This document shows, in pieces, positions 16,517 through 24,936 of a stretch of DNA of 43,925 nt. The translations under genes were made by a program, and so were the position numbers. The number at the start of each line of letters is the position of its first letter. Within the stretch, counting starts at the first letter, position 1. The stretch is taken from contig NZ_QAOF01000015.1 in the NCBI RefSeq assembly GCF_003050745.1, forward strand, positions 1 through 43,925, written 5' to 3'. The DNA comes from Sphingomonas sp. PP-CE-3G-477. Lineage in GTDB: Bacteria; Pseudomonadota; Alphaproteobacteria; Sphingomonadales; Sphingomonadaceae. Below the pieces are notes generated by a model, which was given only the letters and a program-made list of their open reading frames with translations, had not been told where the DNA came from and searched no databases.

Positions 16517-17395
16517 GTGATACGATTCACGCGAAGAGTATCGCGATTGGCGCCACTCGTGGCTCCGTTGGCCTGTCTAGGCGGCTGCACGGCGCTGTCG
16601 CACGGGTTCCTCAATCCGCAGGGGCCGGTCGCCGGGCACGAGCGTGACCTGTTCTTCACCGTGTCGATCGTGCTGCTGTTCGTCGCCGGACCGGTGCTGC
16701 TGCTGACGCCGCTGTTCGCGTGGCATTATCGGCTGTCCAATCGTAGCGATGCGTACCGGCCGAAGTGGAATTTCTCGTGGTGGGTGGAAGGGCTGATCTG
16801 GATCCCGCCCGCCGGGATCGTCATTGGGCTCGCCGTGCTGCTGTGGCATTGGACGCAGATCGACGATCCGTATCGGCGGTTGCCGGGCGCGGCGCCGGTC
16901 GAGGTGCAGGCGATCGCGCTCGATTGGAAATGGGTGTTCGTCTATACCGACCTGGGCGTCGCGTCGGTCGATCGACTGACCATTCCCGCCGGACGCCCGG
17001 TGCATATCAAGCTGACCAGCGGCACGGTGATGCAGTCGATGTTGATCCCGCAACTCGCCGGGCAGATCTATGCGATGGGCGGGATGACAACCGAGTTGAA
17101 TATCCAGGCGCACCGGCCGGGGCGGTTCCGCGGCGAGAACACGCAGTATAACGGCGCCGGCTTCCAGCAGCAGAAGTTCGATGTCGTTGCGGTGTCGCCG
17201 GCGGACTATGATCGCTGGGCGGCGGCTGCACGAAGCGGCAAGCGCACGCTCTATGCACAGACGTGGCGGCGGCTGTCCGCGCGGTCGATCATCACGCACC
17301 CCGTCGAGTTCGCGCATATCACGCCGAACCTGTTCGAGCACGTCGTCGCCGCGACCGGCGGCATGACCCATTCTCCCCAGAAGGCCGCTCGATGA
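16517..17395 (+). CDS. cyoA: cytochrome bo3 ubiquinol oxidase subunit II
   Basis: Subunit II of a haem-copper quinol oxidase (292 residues), part of the proton-pumping terminal oxidase that passes electrons from ubiquinol to oxygen. The start is a GTG at 16517 with GGGGGG upstream; it gives a lipoprotein signal with the lipobox LGGC (Cys24). Two membrane segments follow (about 47-70 and 92-113), then the periplasmic cupredoxin domain. The CuA ligand motif of cytochrome c oxidases is absent from the relevant loop (PQLAGQIYAMGGMTTELN), which is how quinol oxidases are told from cytochrome c oxidases. Its stop overlaps the cyoB start (ATGA). Confidence 0.93.
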   Translation: MIRFTRRVSRLAPLVAPLACLGGCTALSHGFLNPQGPVAGHERDLFFTVSIVLLFVAGPVLLLTPLFAWHYRLSNRSDAYRPKWNFSWWVEGLIWIPPAGIVIGLAVLLWHWTQIDDPYRRLPGAAPVEVQAIALDWKWVFVYTDLGVASVDRLTIPAGRPVHIKLTSGTVMQSMLIPQLAGQIYAMGGMTTELNIQAHRPGRFRGENTQYNGAGFQQQKFDVVAVSPADYDRWAAAARSGKRTLYAQTWRRLSARSIITHPVEFAHITPNLFEHVVAATGGMTHSPQKAAR

Positions 17396-19491
17396 CCGTT
17401 TCCGTTCCCCTCTGGCCGGCGGTGCTCGGCCGGTTCGGTTGGCAGGACCTGCCGTTCGTGCGCGCTTGGGAGAACCCGACGATCAGCGAGATCATCGGCG
17501 CGTTCGCGGGTGCGCTGGTGGTGGTCGGCGCGGTCGTCGTTGCGGCGCTGCTGACGCGTTATGGCAAGTGGCGGTATCTGTGGACCGAGTGGCTCACCAG
17601 CCTCGACCACAAGAAGATCGGCATCATGTACATCGTCGTCGCGTTCGTGATGCTGTCGCGTGCGCTGGTCGAGGCGGTGCTGATGCGGATGCAGCAGGCG
17701 GTGGCGATCGAGAACCCCGGCTTCCTGTCGCCCGATCATTTCGGACAGCTGTTCTCGACGCATGGCTCGATCATGATCTTCTTCATGGCGATGCCGTTCC
17801 TGACGGGGATGATCAACTACGTCCTGCCGCTCCAGATCGGCGCGCGCGACATGGCGTTTCCCTGGGCCAATTCGATCGCGTTGTGGCTCACCATCGGCGC
17901 CGCGGGCCTGATGATGGCAAGCCTTGTGGTCGGCGAATTCTCGACCGGCGGATGGAGCGGCTACCCGCCCTATACAGAGCGCGCGTTCAGCCCCGGCGTC
18001 GGTGTCGACTACTGGATCTGGGCGGTGACGTTGGGGTCGATCGGCTCGACGATGGCGGGGATCAACATCGCCTGCACCGTCTACAAGCTGCGCGCACCGG
18101 GCATGCGGTTCATGCGGATGCAGATGTTTTCGTGGACCAGCCTGTGCACGTCGATCCTGATGATCTTCGCAATGCCGCCGCTGACTGTCGCCACGCTGCT
18201 GCTCGCGCTCGACCGGTATCTGGGGTTCCACTTCTTCACCAACGACCTCGGCGGCAACATGATGAACTATGCCAACATGTTCTGGCTGTTCGGTCATCCC
18301 GAGGTCTACATCCTGATCCTGCCCGCGTTCGGCGTGTACTCTGAGGTCGTGTCGACCTTCTCGACCAAGGACCTGTACGGCTACACCTCGCTGGTGATCG
18401 CGACGATGGCGATCGCGGTGCTGAGCTTCACCGTGTGGGTCCATCATTTCTTCACGATGGGGCAGTCGGCCAACGTCAATGCGGCGTTCGGAATCGCGAC
18501 GATGACGATCGGCGTGCCGACCGGCGTCAAGATCTACGACTGGATCTGGACGATGTTTCGCGGCGAGGTGCGCTTCACCGTGCCGATGCTGTACGCGCTC
18601 GCGTTCATGATGACGTTCGTGCTGGGCGGCTTCACCGGCATCATCCTCGCGATGCCGCCGCTCGACTATCTGGTCCACAACACGCTGTTCCTGGTCGCGC
18701 ATTTCCACAACATGCTGATCCCGGGGCTGCTCTACGGGATGCTCGCGGGCTATCATTACTGGTTTTCCAAGGCGTTCGGGTTCCGCCTCGACGAGCGCTG
18801 GGGGCGGATCGCGTTCACGTGCTGGGTGGTCGGCTTCTACCTCGCCTTCTTCCCCTTGTACGTACTCGGCGCGAGCGGGATGGCGCGGCGGACGCAGGCG
18901 ATCTTCGAACCGTCGTTCCGGCTCTGGCTGTACGTCGCCGGCGTCGGCGCGTTCGTCCTGCTGGCGGCGCTGACGTCGCTCGGCATCCAGTTGTGGGTAA
19001 GCATCCGCGACCGTGCCAAGACGCAGGTCGAAGCCGGCGACCCGTGGGACGGCCGTGGGCTCGAATGGTCGGTCAGCGCACCACCGCCCGAATACAATTT
19101 TGCGGTGCTGCCGCTAATCGACGGGCGCAACCCATTCTACGATCACAAGCATGATGAGGGCCAGCCCGACCCGTACGCCTCACCACCGGCTTACGAGGAC
19201 ATCGTCGTTCCGAAGGGCAGCGCGACCAGCGTCGTGATCGGGCTTACCGCCGCGGTCGCCGCGTTCGGGCTGATCTGGGAGATCTGGGGACTGACGATCG
19301 TCGCGCTGCAGGTGATCGTCGCGGCGGTCGTGATACGCAGCTTCGGCCGCGACCAGCATCGCACGATCCCGGCTACGGAGGTCGCGCGCGCGCATGAGGC
19401 TTGGCTCACGCGCGTTCGGGCGACCCCCGCCATCCCACGCCAGTTGGAGACCGCCGCGGTCAATCGCGGCCTTGCGGAGATCGTGGCGTGA
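17392..19491 (+). CDS. cyoB: cytochrome bo3 ubiquinol oxidase subunit I
   Basis: The catalytic subunit (699 residues) with about 15 membrane helices. Visible ligands are the low-spin haem His124 (STHGSIMIFF) and His439, the high-spin haem His437 (HFHN), and CuB His302, His351 and His352, with Tyr306 of GHPEVY forming the His-Tyr crosslink. The K-channel and D-channel helices are recognisable. In E. coli CyoB, Arg71, Asp75, His98 and Gln101 help bind ubiquinone; here the aligned stretch reads RALVE and DHFGQ, so Arg, His and Gln are kept and Asp75 appears as Glu. The ATG at 17392 overlaps cyoA, and cyoC starts in its stop (GTGA), so expression is translationally coupled. Confidence 0.96.
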   Translation: MTVSVPLWPAVLGRFGWQDLPFVRAWENPTISEIIGAFAGALVVVGAVVVAALLTRYGKWRYLWTEWLTSLDHKKIGIMYIVVAFVMLSRALVEAVLMRMQQAVAIENPGFLSPDHFGQLFSTHGSIMIFFMAMPFLTGMINYVLPLQIGARDMAFPWANSIALWLTIGAAGLMMASLVVGEFSTGGWSGYPPYTERAFSPGVGVDYWIWAVTLGSIGSTMAGINIACTVYKLRAPGMRFMRMQMFSWTSLCTSILMIFAMPPLTVATLLLALDRYLGFHFFTNDLGGNMMNYANMFWLFGHPEVYILILPAFGVYSEVVSTFSTKDLYGYTSLVIATMAIAVLSFTVWVHHFFTMGQSANVNAAFGIATMTIGVPTGVKIYDWIWTMFRGEVRFTVPMLYALAFMMTFVLGGFTGIILAMPPLDYLVHNTLFLVAHFHNMLIPGLLYGMLAGYHYWFSKAFGFRLDERWGRIAFTCWVVGFYLAFFPLYVLGASGMARRTQAIFEPSFRLWLYVAGVGAFVLLAALTSLGIQLWVSIRDRAKTQVEAGDPWDGRGLEWSVSAPPPEYNFAVLPLIDGRNPFYDHKHDEGQPDPYASPPAYEDIVVPKGSATSVVIGLTAAVAAFGLIWEIWGLTIVALQVIVAAVVIRSFGRDQHRTIPATEVARAHEAWLTRVRATPAIPRQLETAAVNRGLAEIVA

Positions 19492-20114
19492 GCGAACCCG
19501 AACTCGCACACGCCGGCCTCAACCTTGGCGACACCGGCGCCCTGACGCAGGACCAGGCGGAGAACGCGATCTTCGGCTTCTGGATATTCCTGATGAGCGA
19601 CGCGGTGATCTTCGCGCTGCTGTTCGCGACCTACGGCACGATGATCGGCAGCACCGTCGGCGGCCCGACGCCCGCCTCCGAGTTCAAGCTGCTGCCCGCG
19701 TTCGTCGAGACGCTGCTGTTGCTGACGAGCAGCGCGACGTTCGGCCGCGCGACGATCGCGATGAAGTACGACGAACCGCGCGGCGTGCTGTTCGGCTGGC
19801 TCGGCGCGACGCTGGGATTGGGGCTCATCTTCCTCGCACTAGAGGCGAACGACTTCGCGACGATGTTCGCGCACGATGCCTATCCGATGCGTAGCGGTTT
19901 CCTGTCGTCGTTCTTCGCACTGGTCGGGCTGCACGGGCTCCACGTCGCGGTCGCGTGCTTCTGGCTGGTCGTGATGGTCGGCCAGGTCTGCGCCTATGGC
20001 CTCGATGCGCGCGTGAGGATCAACCTGCTGCGGCTGGGGCTGTTCTGGCACCTGCTCGACATCGTCTGGATCGCGATCTTCTCAGTCGTCTATCTGCAAG
20101 GGAATATCGGATGA
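19488..20114 (+). CDS. cyoC: cytochrome bo3 ubiquinol oxidase subunit III
   Basis: A 208-residue five-helix membrane protein of the haem-copper oxidase subunit III family. The first helix reads FGFWIFLMSDAVIFALLFA, and a conserved Glu-containing helix (FLALEANDF) and the HGLHV helix follow, as in CyoC. It stabilises the catalytic subunit. It starts with a GTG that overlaps the cyoB stop by four bases and ends overlapping the cyoD start. Confidence 0.94.
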   Translation: MSEPELAHAGLNLGDTGALTQDQAENAIFGFWIFLMSDAVIFALLFATYGTMIGSTVGGPTPASEFKLLPAFVETLLLLTSSATFGRATIAMKYDEPRGVLFGWLGATLGLGLIFLALEANDFATMFAHDAYPMRSGFLSSFFALVGLHGLHVAVACFWLVVMVGQVCAYGLDARVRINLLRLGLFWHLLDIVWIAIFSVVYLQGNIG

Positions 20115-20416
20115 GCGACCGGACCCGCGAACTGCGTACCTATGCGGTCGGCTACGGCCTGTCGCTCGTGCTGACGGTGGCCGCCTTCGCGATGGTCCGT
20201 TGGCCATCGTTCGGCGCGCGCGCCATCTTCGGCACCGTGCTGGCGTTGGGGCTCGTCCAGATGGCGGTGCAGTTCCGCTGTTTCCTCCACATCAGTCTCA
20301 AGCGTTCGTCACGGCACGACCTGCAACTGATCCTCTTCTCCGCGCTGATCATCGCGCTGATGGTGTCGGGAACGCTGGTGATCCTGTTCAACCTGCGCGG
20401 ACGGATGACGGGGTAA
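20111..20416 (+). CDS. cyoD: cytochrome bo3 ubiquinol oxidase subunit IV
   Basis: A 101-residue protein with three membrane helices, the usual size for CyoD, an assembly subunit of the bo3 oxidase. The family-typical QFRCFLHIS segment links helices two and three. The ATG at 20111 overlaps the cyoC stop. The operon ends here: no cyoE (haem O synthase) follows, so that gene must lie elsewhere. The next gene, 14 bases away, is convergent. Confidence 0.92.
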   Translation: MSDRTRELRTYAVGYGLSLVLTVAAFAMVRWPSFGARAIFGTVLALGLVQMAVQFRCFLHISLKRSSRHDLQLILFSALIIALMVSGTLVILFNLRGRMTG

Positions 20417-20430
20417 GGGCCGGTCCGAGC

Positions 20431-21420
20431 CTACTGCGTCGGCAAAGGCGTCAGCAAGATCGATCCATCGACATTTGCGACCATGCGAACCGGCAGGATC
20501 TGCTGAACCGCAGCGATGAACTGCGCAGAGTCGGACGTTCCGAACCGGCCGCCGATCCGGAGCGCGGCGAGGCGGTTGTCGCCCAGCACGATCGGGGCGC
20601 GGCGGTAGCGGTTGAATTCGGCGACCGCCTGTTCGAGCGTATCGCCGTCGAGTTCGATCACGCCCTCCTGCCATGCGGTACGCTGCCGGACGACCGCGTC
20701 TCCGAGATGGTTCGTCTCCGCGACGCCGCCGCGGATGGCAGCGCCGTAGCCCGCAGCCACCGTGCGCAGCATCTTCGCGCCGTCGCTGACTCCGACGGCA
20801 CCGCGGGAGACGGTCAGCTCGACCAGTTCGGCGCGGATCCGTACGTTGAACGCGGTGCCCAGCACGCGGAGCAGGCTGCCGCCGACCTGTACGTAGAAGG
20901 GGCGTTCCGCGTCATGCGCGACATCGAACATCGCCTCGCCCTGCAACAGGCGGACGACGCGGCGGCTGGTTTCGAACGCGACCGCGATGACCGAGCCGGT
21001 GTTCAGGTCGATCCGGCTGCCGTCGGTTAGCGATACCGATCGGCGCGTGCCGATATCGGTGGTGTAGCGTTCGTCGCGCGATCCGAGTGCGAGCGTCGTC
21101 GCGATACCGCCCACCGCGCTCGCGGCGAGCAGGCCGGCGAGCAGCGTACGTCGATGCGTCGGCCTGGCGATCCAGTGGCCGGTCGGGTGCGAATTCTCGC
21201 GCACGGCGTCGCCTTGTGGGGCGGCCGCGCGCAGCCGACCTGCCGTCTCCCACGCGCTCTCCGCCCGGGCGAGGGCGATCGCGTGGAGAGGGCTCTGGCC
21301 GGCCCAGTCCATCGCGATCCGTTCGCGCGCGGGATCCGGGGTCGACGAGAGGCTAGCGACCAGTCGCGCCGCCTCCGCGTCGATCTCGGACCTCTTCGAT
21401 TGCGCGGTCGTATCGTTCAA
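20431..21420 (-). CDS. FecR-type anti-sigma / signal-transducing membrane protein
   Basis: An inner-membrane regulator (329 residues) that binds the partner ECF sigma factor inside and reads the STN domain of an outer-membrane receptor in the periplasm. The N-terminal cytoplasmic part (AARLVASLSS, then ARERIAMDW and ALARAESAWETAGRL) is the usual sigma-binding region. One membrane helix follows (LLAGLLAASAVGGIATTLAL, about residues 93-112), then the FecR domain (RSVSLTDGSRIDLNTGSVIAV to GEAMFDVAHD) and a C-terminal segment with FNRYRRAPIVLGD. There is no ATG; I place the start at the TTG at 21420, six bases after AGGAAG, though a TTG at 21426 is possible. The gene overlaps the end of the sigma-factor gene by about 68 bases, which suggests coupling. 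Confidence 0.88.
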   Translation of the reverse strand: MNDTTAQSKRSEIDAEAARLVASLSSTPDPARERIAMDWAGQSPLHAIALARAESAWETAGRLRAAAPQGDAVRENSHPTGHWIARPTHRRTLLAGLLAASAVGGIATTLALGSRDERYTTDIGTRRSVSLTDGSRIDLNTGSVIAVAFETSRRVVRLLQGEAMFDVAHDAERPFYVQVGGSLLRVLGTAFNVRIRAELVELTVSRGAVGVSDGAKMLRTVAAGYGAAIRGGVAETNHLGDAVVRQRTAWQEGVIELDGDTLEQAVAEFNRYRRAPIVLGDNRLAALRIGGRFGTSDSAQFIAAVQQILPVRMVANVDGSILLTPLPTQ

Positions 21421-21937
21421 CGGCAACTTCCTCGCGGTCCCTGATCGCCTGCATAATGCGGGTGATCGCCTTGGTCAGGTGCTTTTCGACTGTAGAAACG
21501 GACAGACCCAATTCTTCCGCTATCTCGGTCATCGAACGATCGTGCACGCGCCGCAAAAGGAACACGCGGCGGCATTGCGGGGGCAGCGTGTCGACGATCA
21601 CCTTCAGCCGGCGGAGTTCGTCGCGCGCATGAAGCCCGGCCTCGACGCTGTTGTCGACATGAAGAAGGTCGAGATCGGCGACGACATCGAACGAGACGAT
21701 CTTGTCGCGCCGCGCGATGTCGATGATCAGATTGCGTGCGATCTGGAACAGGAAGGCGCGGCCGCGATCGATCCGCGTAAAGTCCGCGCAGGCATAGGCG
21801 CGCGCCATCGTCTCGGCAGCAAGATCCTCGACGTCGTCGCGGTTGCGGACGATCCGGCGCAACCGTGCGAGCAGCGCCGGTTCGTGCGGCAGCACGACGG
21901 TCTTGAACCAGGTATATCGATCGATATCGGCAGCCAC
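21353..21937 (-). CDS. FecI-like ECF RNA polymerase sigma factor
   Basis: A 194-residue extracytoplasmic-function sigma factor. Region 2 contains DDVEDLAAETMARAYACADF and FLFQIARNLIIDIARRDKIV, and region 4 contains LPPQCRRVFLLRRVHDRSMT followed by the DNA-binding helix LGLSVSTVEKHLTKAITRIM. I set the start at the GTG at 21937, preceded by GGGAG; a much longer open frame upstream covers the divergent receptor's promoter and start. The signature and the FecR partner place it in the FecI group, which transcribes TonB-receptor genes when the receptor's STN domain signals ligand uptake. The obvious target is the STN-containing receptor transcribed divergently 205 bases away. Confidence 0.9.
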   Translation of the reverse strand: MAADIDRYTWFKTVVLPHEPALLARLRRIVRNRDDVEDLAAETMARAYACADFTRIDRGRAFLFQIARNLIIDIARRDKIVSFDVVADLDLLHVDNSVEAGLHARDELRRLKVIVDTLPPQCRRVFLLRRVHDRSMTEIAEELGLSVSTVEKHLTKAITRIMQAIRDREEVAVERYDRAIEEVRDRRGGGATGR

Positions 21938-22141
21938 GACGCACTCCCGGGCGTTCGAGTTGCCTCTCCTAAAAGCGTCTTCGATTCGTAACAAACCACG
22001 CCGCCGCGATCCTGTCCAGTGCGTGAAGGCGCGTGAAAGGCGGCGAGACAGTCTGAAAATTTCGTGAACGACGGGTGGCGGGTTTTTATCGGCAACTCGT
22101 TCGAAGGGGCAGGACGCTACGGATCGGGGGATCTTCGCCAC

Positions 22142-24928
22142 ATGCCAGCCTTCTCTATTGTCGCACGCAGCCTGGCCGGGTGTGCCGTCGTCGTCGGCCT
22201 GCCGACCGCCGCGATCGCCAAGCCGCAAGAGGTCAGCTTCAGGATTGCCGAGCAGCCGGTGCAGGCCGCGCTCGCGCAATTCTCGCAGCAATCCGGGCTG
22301 CGTCTGCTCTACCCCTATGAACAGGTCATCGGACTACGATCGCAGGGCGTCAGCGGCGCGATGTCGCCACGCGATGCGCTGACACGGCTGATCCGCGGCA
22401 CCTCGCTGAAGATCGTCGTCATCAAGGACGGCTATGTCGCGTTGCGCGCCGACACGGCTGCCCTGCGGCCGGTCGCGCTGGCGGCGGCGATGACGCGGCC
22501 AATGGCGGGGCAGGTCGTGCAGCGTCGCGATGCCGCGCCGACGCCGCCCGCGGCCCCGGAGGCCCAGGTGCAGGAGGATGCCGGCAGCGATATCGTCGTC
22601 ACCGGATCGCGGGGCCAGCCGCGGACGGTCGCGGACAGCCCGACGCCGATCGACGTCATCGGTGGCGCGGATCTGCAACGCACCGGGCGGTCGGGCGTCC
22701 TCGCCGCACTCAACACGCTGATCCCGTCGTTCAACCTGCCGTCACGCGCGGGCGGCGGCACGTCCACGGTGATCTCGACCGGCGGCCTGCGCGGGCTGAA
22801 CCCGGACCAGACGCTGATCCTGGTCAACGGAAAGCGCCGGCACAAGACGTCGCTGATCAACGCGGTGTCGACCTATTACAACGGATCGGTACCGGCGGAT
22901 CTCGACATGATCCCGACCGCGGCGGTCGATCATATCGAAGTGCTGCGCGACGGTGCGGCGGCGCAATACGGGTCGGATGCGATCGCCGGCGTCATCAACA
23001 TCATCCTGAAGAAGTCGTCGAGCGGCGGCTTCGCGACCGCCAGCGCAGGCCAGAACATGGATCGCAGCGACGGCGAACTCTATCGCGCCGAGTTCGATAT
23101 CGGCACGAAGCTGGGCGAGGACGGTTTCCTCAACGTCGCGGTCGGCGCCAAGAAACAGCTCGCCTCCAACCGCGCCGAGCCGATCGCGTCGACGATCCGC
23201 CTCTATCCGCTGGTCGCCGGCCAGCTCGATCCGCGCGAGGCGACGATCGATCGTCAGGTCACCTCCAACTACGGCGCGATGCCGCAAGAGAGCATCAACG
23301 GCAGCTACAATGCGGGCTACGATCTCGGCGACGTTACGCTCTACAGCTTCGGCACGTACGGCCAGCGCAAGTCGGACCTGAACTACACGTATCGACCGGC
23401 GACCAACGCCAACGCGCTGCCGGGCGTTTACCCCAACGGCTTCTATCCCCGCGTCGTGATCGCCGAGGAGGATTACGAGTTCGCGGTCGGCGCGAAGGGC
23501 GTCGTCGCCGGCTGGCACTGGGATTTCAGCAGCACGCTTGGCAAGAATCGTTCGCGCCAGAATGCCGACAACACGATCAACGCCTCGCTTGGACCGACCA
23601 GCCAGACCGAATTCTACGTCGGTACGCTGGTGTCGAAGGAGGCGGTCAATTCGCTCGACCTGACGCGCGGCTACAAGGTCGGCGGCGGCAACCTCCAGGT
23701 TTCGACCGGTATCCAGCACCGGATCGAGAGCTATCAGATCAAGCAGGGCGAACCCGCGAGCTATGCGGCGGGGACGTATACCACCAGCCGCGGCCGACCA
23801 TCGCCCGGCGCATCGGGTGCGGCCGGGTTCACGCCCGACGATGCCGGCTTCATCAAGCGCAACAACTTCGCAGGCTATCTCGACGTTGCGTACGATCCGA
23901 CGCGCGACATCACGATCGGCGGCGCGGTGCGCTACGAACATTATGACGACGAAAGCGGCGATACGCTGATCGCCAAGCTCAATGCGCGCTATGCGATCAC
24001 GCCGTGGGCGGCGTTGCGCGGTGCGGTGAGCACGGGGTTCCGCGCGCCGGCGCTCGCGCAGCAGATCTATGCGTCGACGACGGGGCAGTTCCGCAATCTC
24101 GGCAGTCCGCCGGTGCTCAACCTGTTGCAGATCAAGACGCTGCCGGTCGGATCGCCTGCCGCGATCGCGCTGGGGGCCGAGCCGCTGACGCCGGAGAAAT
24201 CGACCAACTTCAGCGGCGGGATCGTCCTGCAACCGCTCGAGCGGCTGACTGTGACGATCGACGGCTATCAGATCAAGGTGAAGGACCGGATCGCGATCAC
24301 CAGCACGCTGACCGGCTCGGCGGTGTCGGCGATCCTGATCGCGAACGGCCAGTCGCCCGATATCAGCGCGCAATATTACACCAACGCGATCGACACGCGG
24401 ACGCGCGGGATCGACGTCGTCGCGACCTATCGCCACCCGCTGTTCGACGTGGCGAACCTGTCGTGGAACCTCGGCTACAACTACAACAAGACGATCATCA
24501 CCGGGGTGAAGGACAACCCGGCGGCGCTGGCGTCGCTCGGCGCGGATTACGTGCTGTTCGACCGGCTGTCTCGGAGCAACCTGACGGTCAACCTGCCGCG
24601 GACCAAGCTGTTCATCGGCAACGTCGCGACCGCGGGCGACTTCTCGCTGAGCACGCGCGTCGTCCGCTACGGCGGGTTCAAGGCGTACGGCAACGCGGTC
24701 GTCAGCGATCGGTCGTTCGGCGCGAAGTGGATCACCGATCTCGAATTCGCGTGGCAGGCGACCAAGCAGCTGAACCTCGCGGTCGGCGCGAACAACCTGT
24801 TCAACACCTATCCCGACCGCAACGACACCGCGACCAACGTCAACACCGGTGCGGGCTTCTATTCCACCGGCGGCGCCTACGGGTTCACCGGCGGCTTCTA
24901 TTACGGCCGCGTGTCGGTCGAGTTCTGA
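22142..24928 (+). CDS. TonB-dependent transducer receptor with STN signalling domain
   Basis: A 928-residue outer-membrane receptor of the FecA type. After a signal peptide (MPAFSIVARSLAGCAVVVGL) comes an STN domain (about residues 30-85: FRIAEQPVQAALAQFSQQSG, then GVSGAMSPRDALTRLIRGTS) that contacts FecR. A linker and TonB-box region (DIVVTGSRG) follow, then the plug (ILVNGKRRHKTSLIN, DHIEVLRDGAAAQYGSDAIA) and a large barrel ending YYGRVSVEF. The VPADLDMIPTAAVDHIEVLR plug variant is common in sphingomonad and xanthomonad receptors for non-iron substrates such as glycans or peptides. It is divergent from its predicted sigma factor and is followed without a gap by an acylase gene, so the ligand is probably acylated. 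Confidence 0.93.
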   Translation: MPAFSIVARSLAGCAVVVGLPTAAIAKPQEVSFRIAEQPVQAALAQFSQQSGLRLLYPYEQVIGLRSQGVSGAMSPRDALTRLIRGTSLKIVVIKDGYVALRADTAALRPVALAAAMTRPMAGQVVQRRDAAPTPPAAPEAQVQEDAGSDIVVTGSRGQPRTVADSPTPIDVIGGADLQRTGRSGVLAALNTLIPSFNLPSRAGGGTSTVISTGGLRGLNPDQTLILVNGKRRHKTSLINAVSTYYNGSVPADLDMIPTAAVDHIEVLRDGAAAQYGSDAIAGVINIILKKSSSGGFATASAGQNMDRSDGELYRAEFDIGTKLGEDGFLNVAVGAKKQLASNRAEPIASTIRLYPLVAGQLDPREATIDRQVTSNYGAMPQESINGSYNAGYDLGDVTLYSFGTYGQRKSDLNYTYRPATNANALPGVYPNGFYPRVVIAEEDYEFAVGAKGVVAGWHWDFSSTLGKNRSRQNADNTINASLGPTSQTEFYVGTLVSKEAVNSLDLTRGYKVGGGNLQVSTGIQHRIESYQIKQGEPASYAAGTYTTSRGRPSPGASGAAGFTPDDAGFIKRNNFAGYLDVAYDPTRDITIGGAVRYEHYDDESGDTLIAKLNARYAITPWAALRGAVSTGFRAPALAQQIYASTTGQFRNLGSPPVLNLLQIKTLPVGSPAAIALGAEPLTPEKSTNFSGGIVLQPLERLTVTIDGYQIKVKDRIAITSTLTGSAVSAILIANGQSPDISAQYYTNAIDTRTRGIDVVATYRHPLFDVANLSWNLGYNYNKTIITGVKDNPAALASLGADYVLFDRLSRSNLTVNLPRTKLFIGNVATAGDFSLSTRVVRYGGFKAYGNAVVSDRSFGAKWITDLEFAWQATKQLNLAVGANNLFNTYPDRNDTATNVNTGAGFYSTGGAYGFTGGFYYGRVSVEF

Positions 24929-24936
24929 GGATGAGC

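Noticed and set aside
20417..20430. A cyoE (haem O synthase) gene after cyoD
   Set aside because: Only 14 bases separate cyoD from the convergent FecR gene, and no haem O synthase-like frame occurs in the window.
21995..22141. An ECF-type promoter for the STN receptor, for example TGAAAAT at about 22054
   Set aside because: One element can be imagined, but no second element at a fixed distance was convincing, and FecI-type consensus sites vary too much to call by eye.
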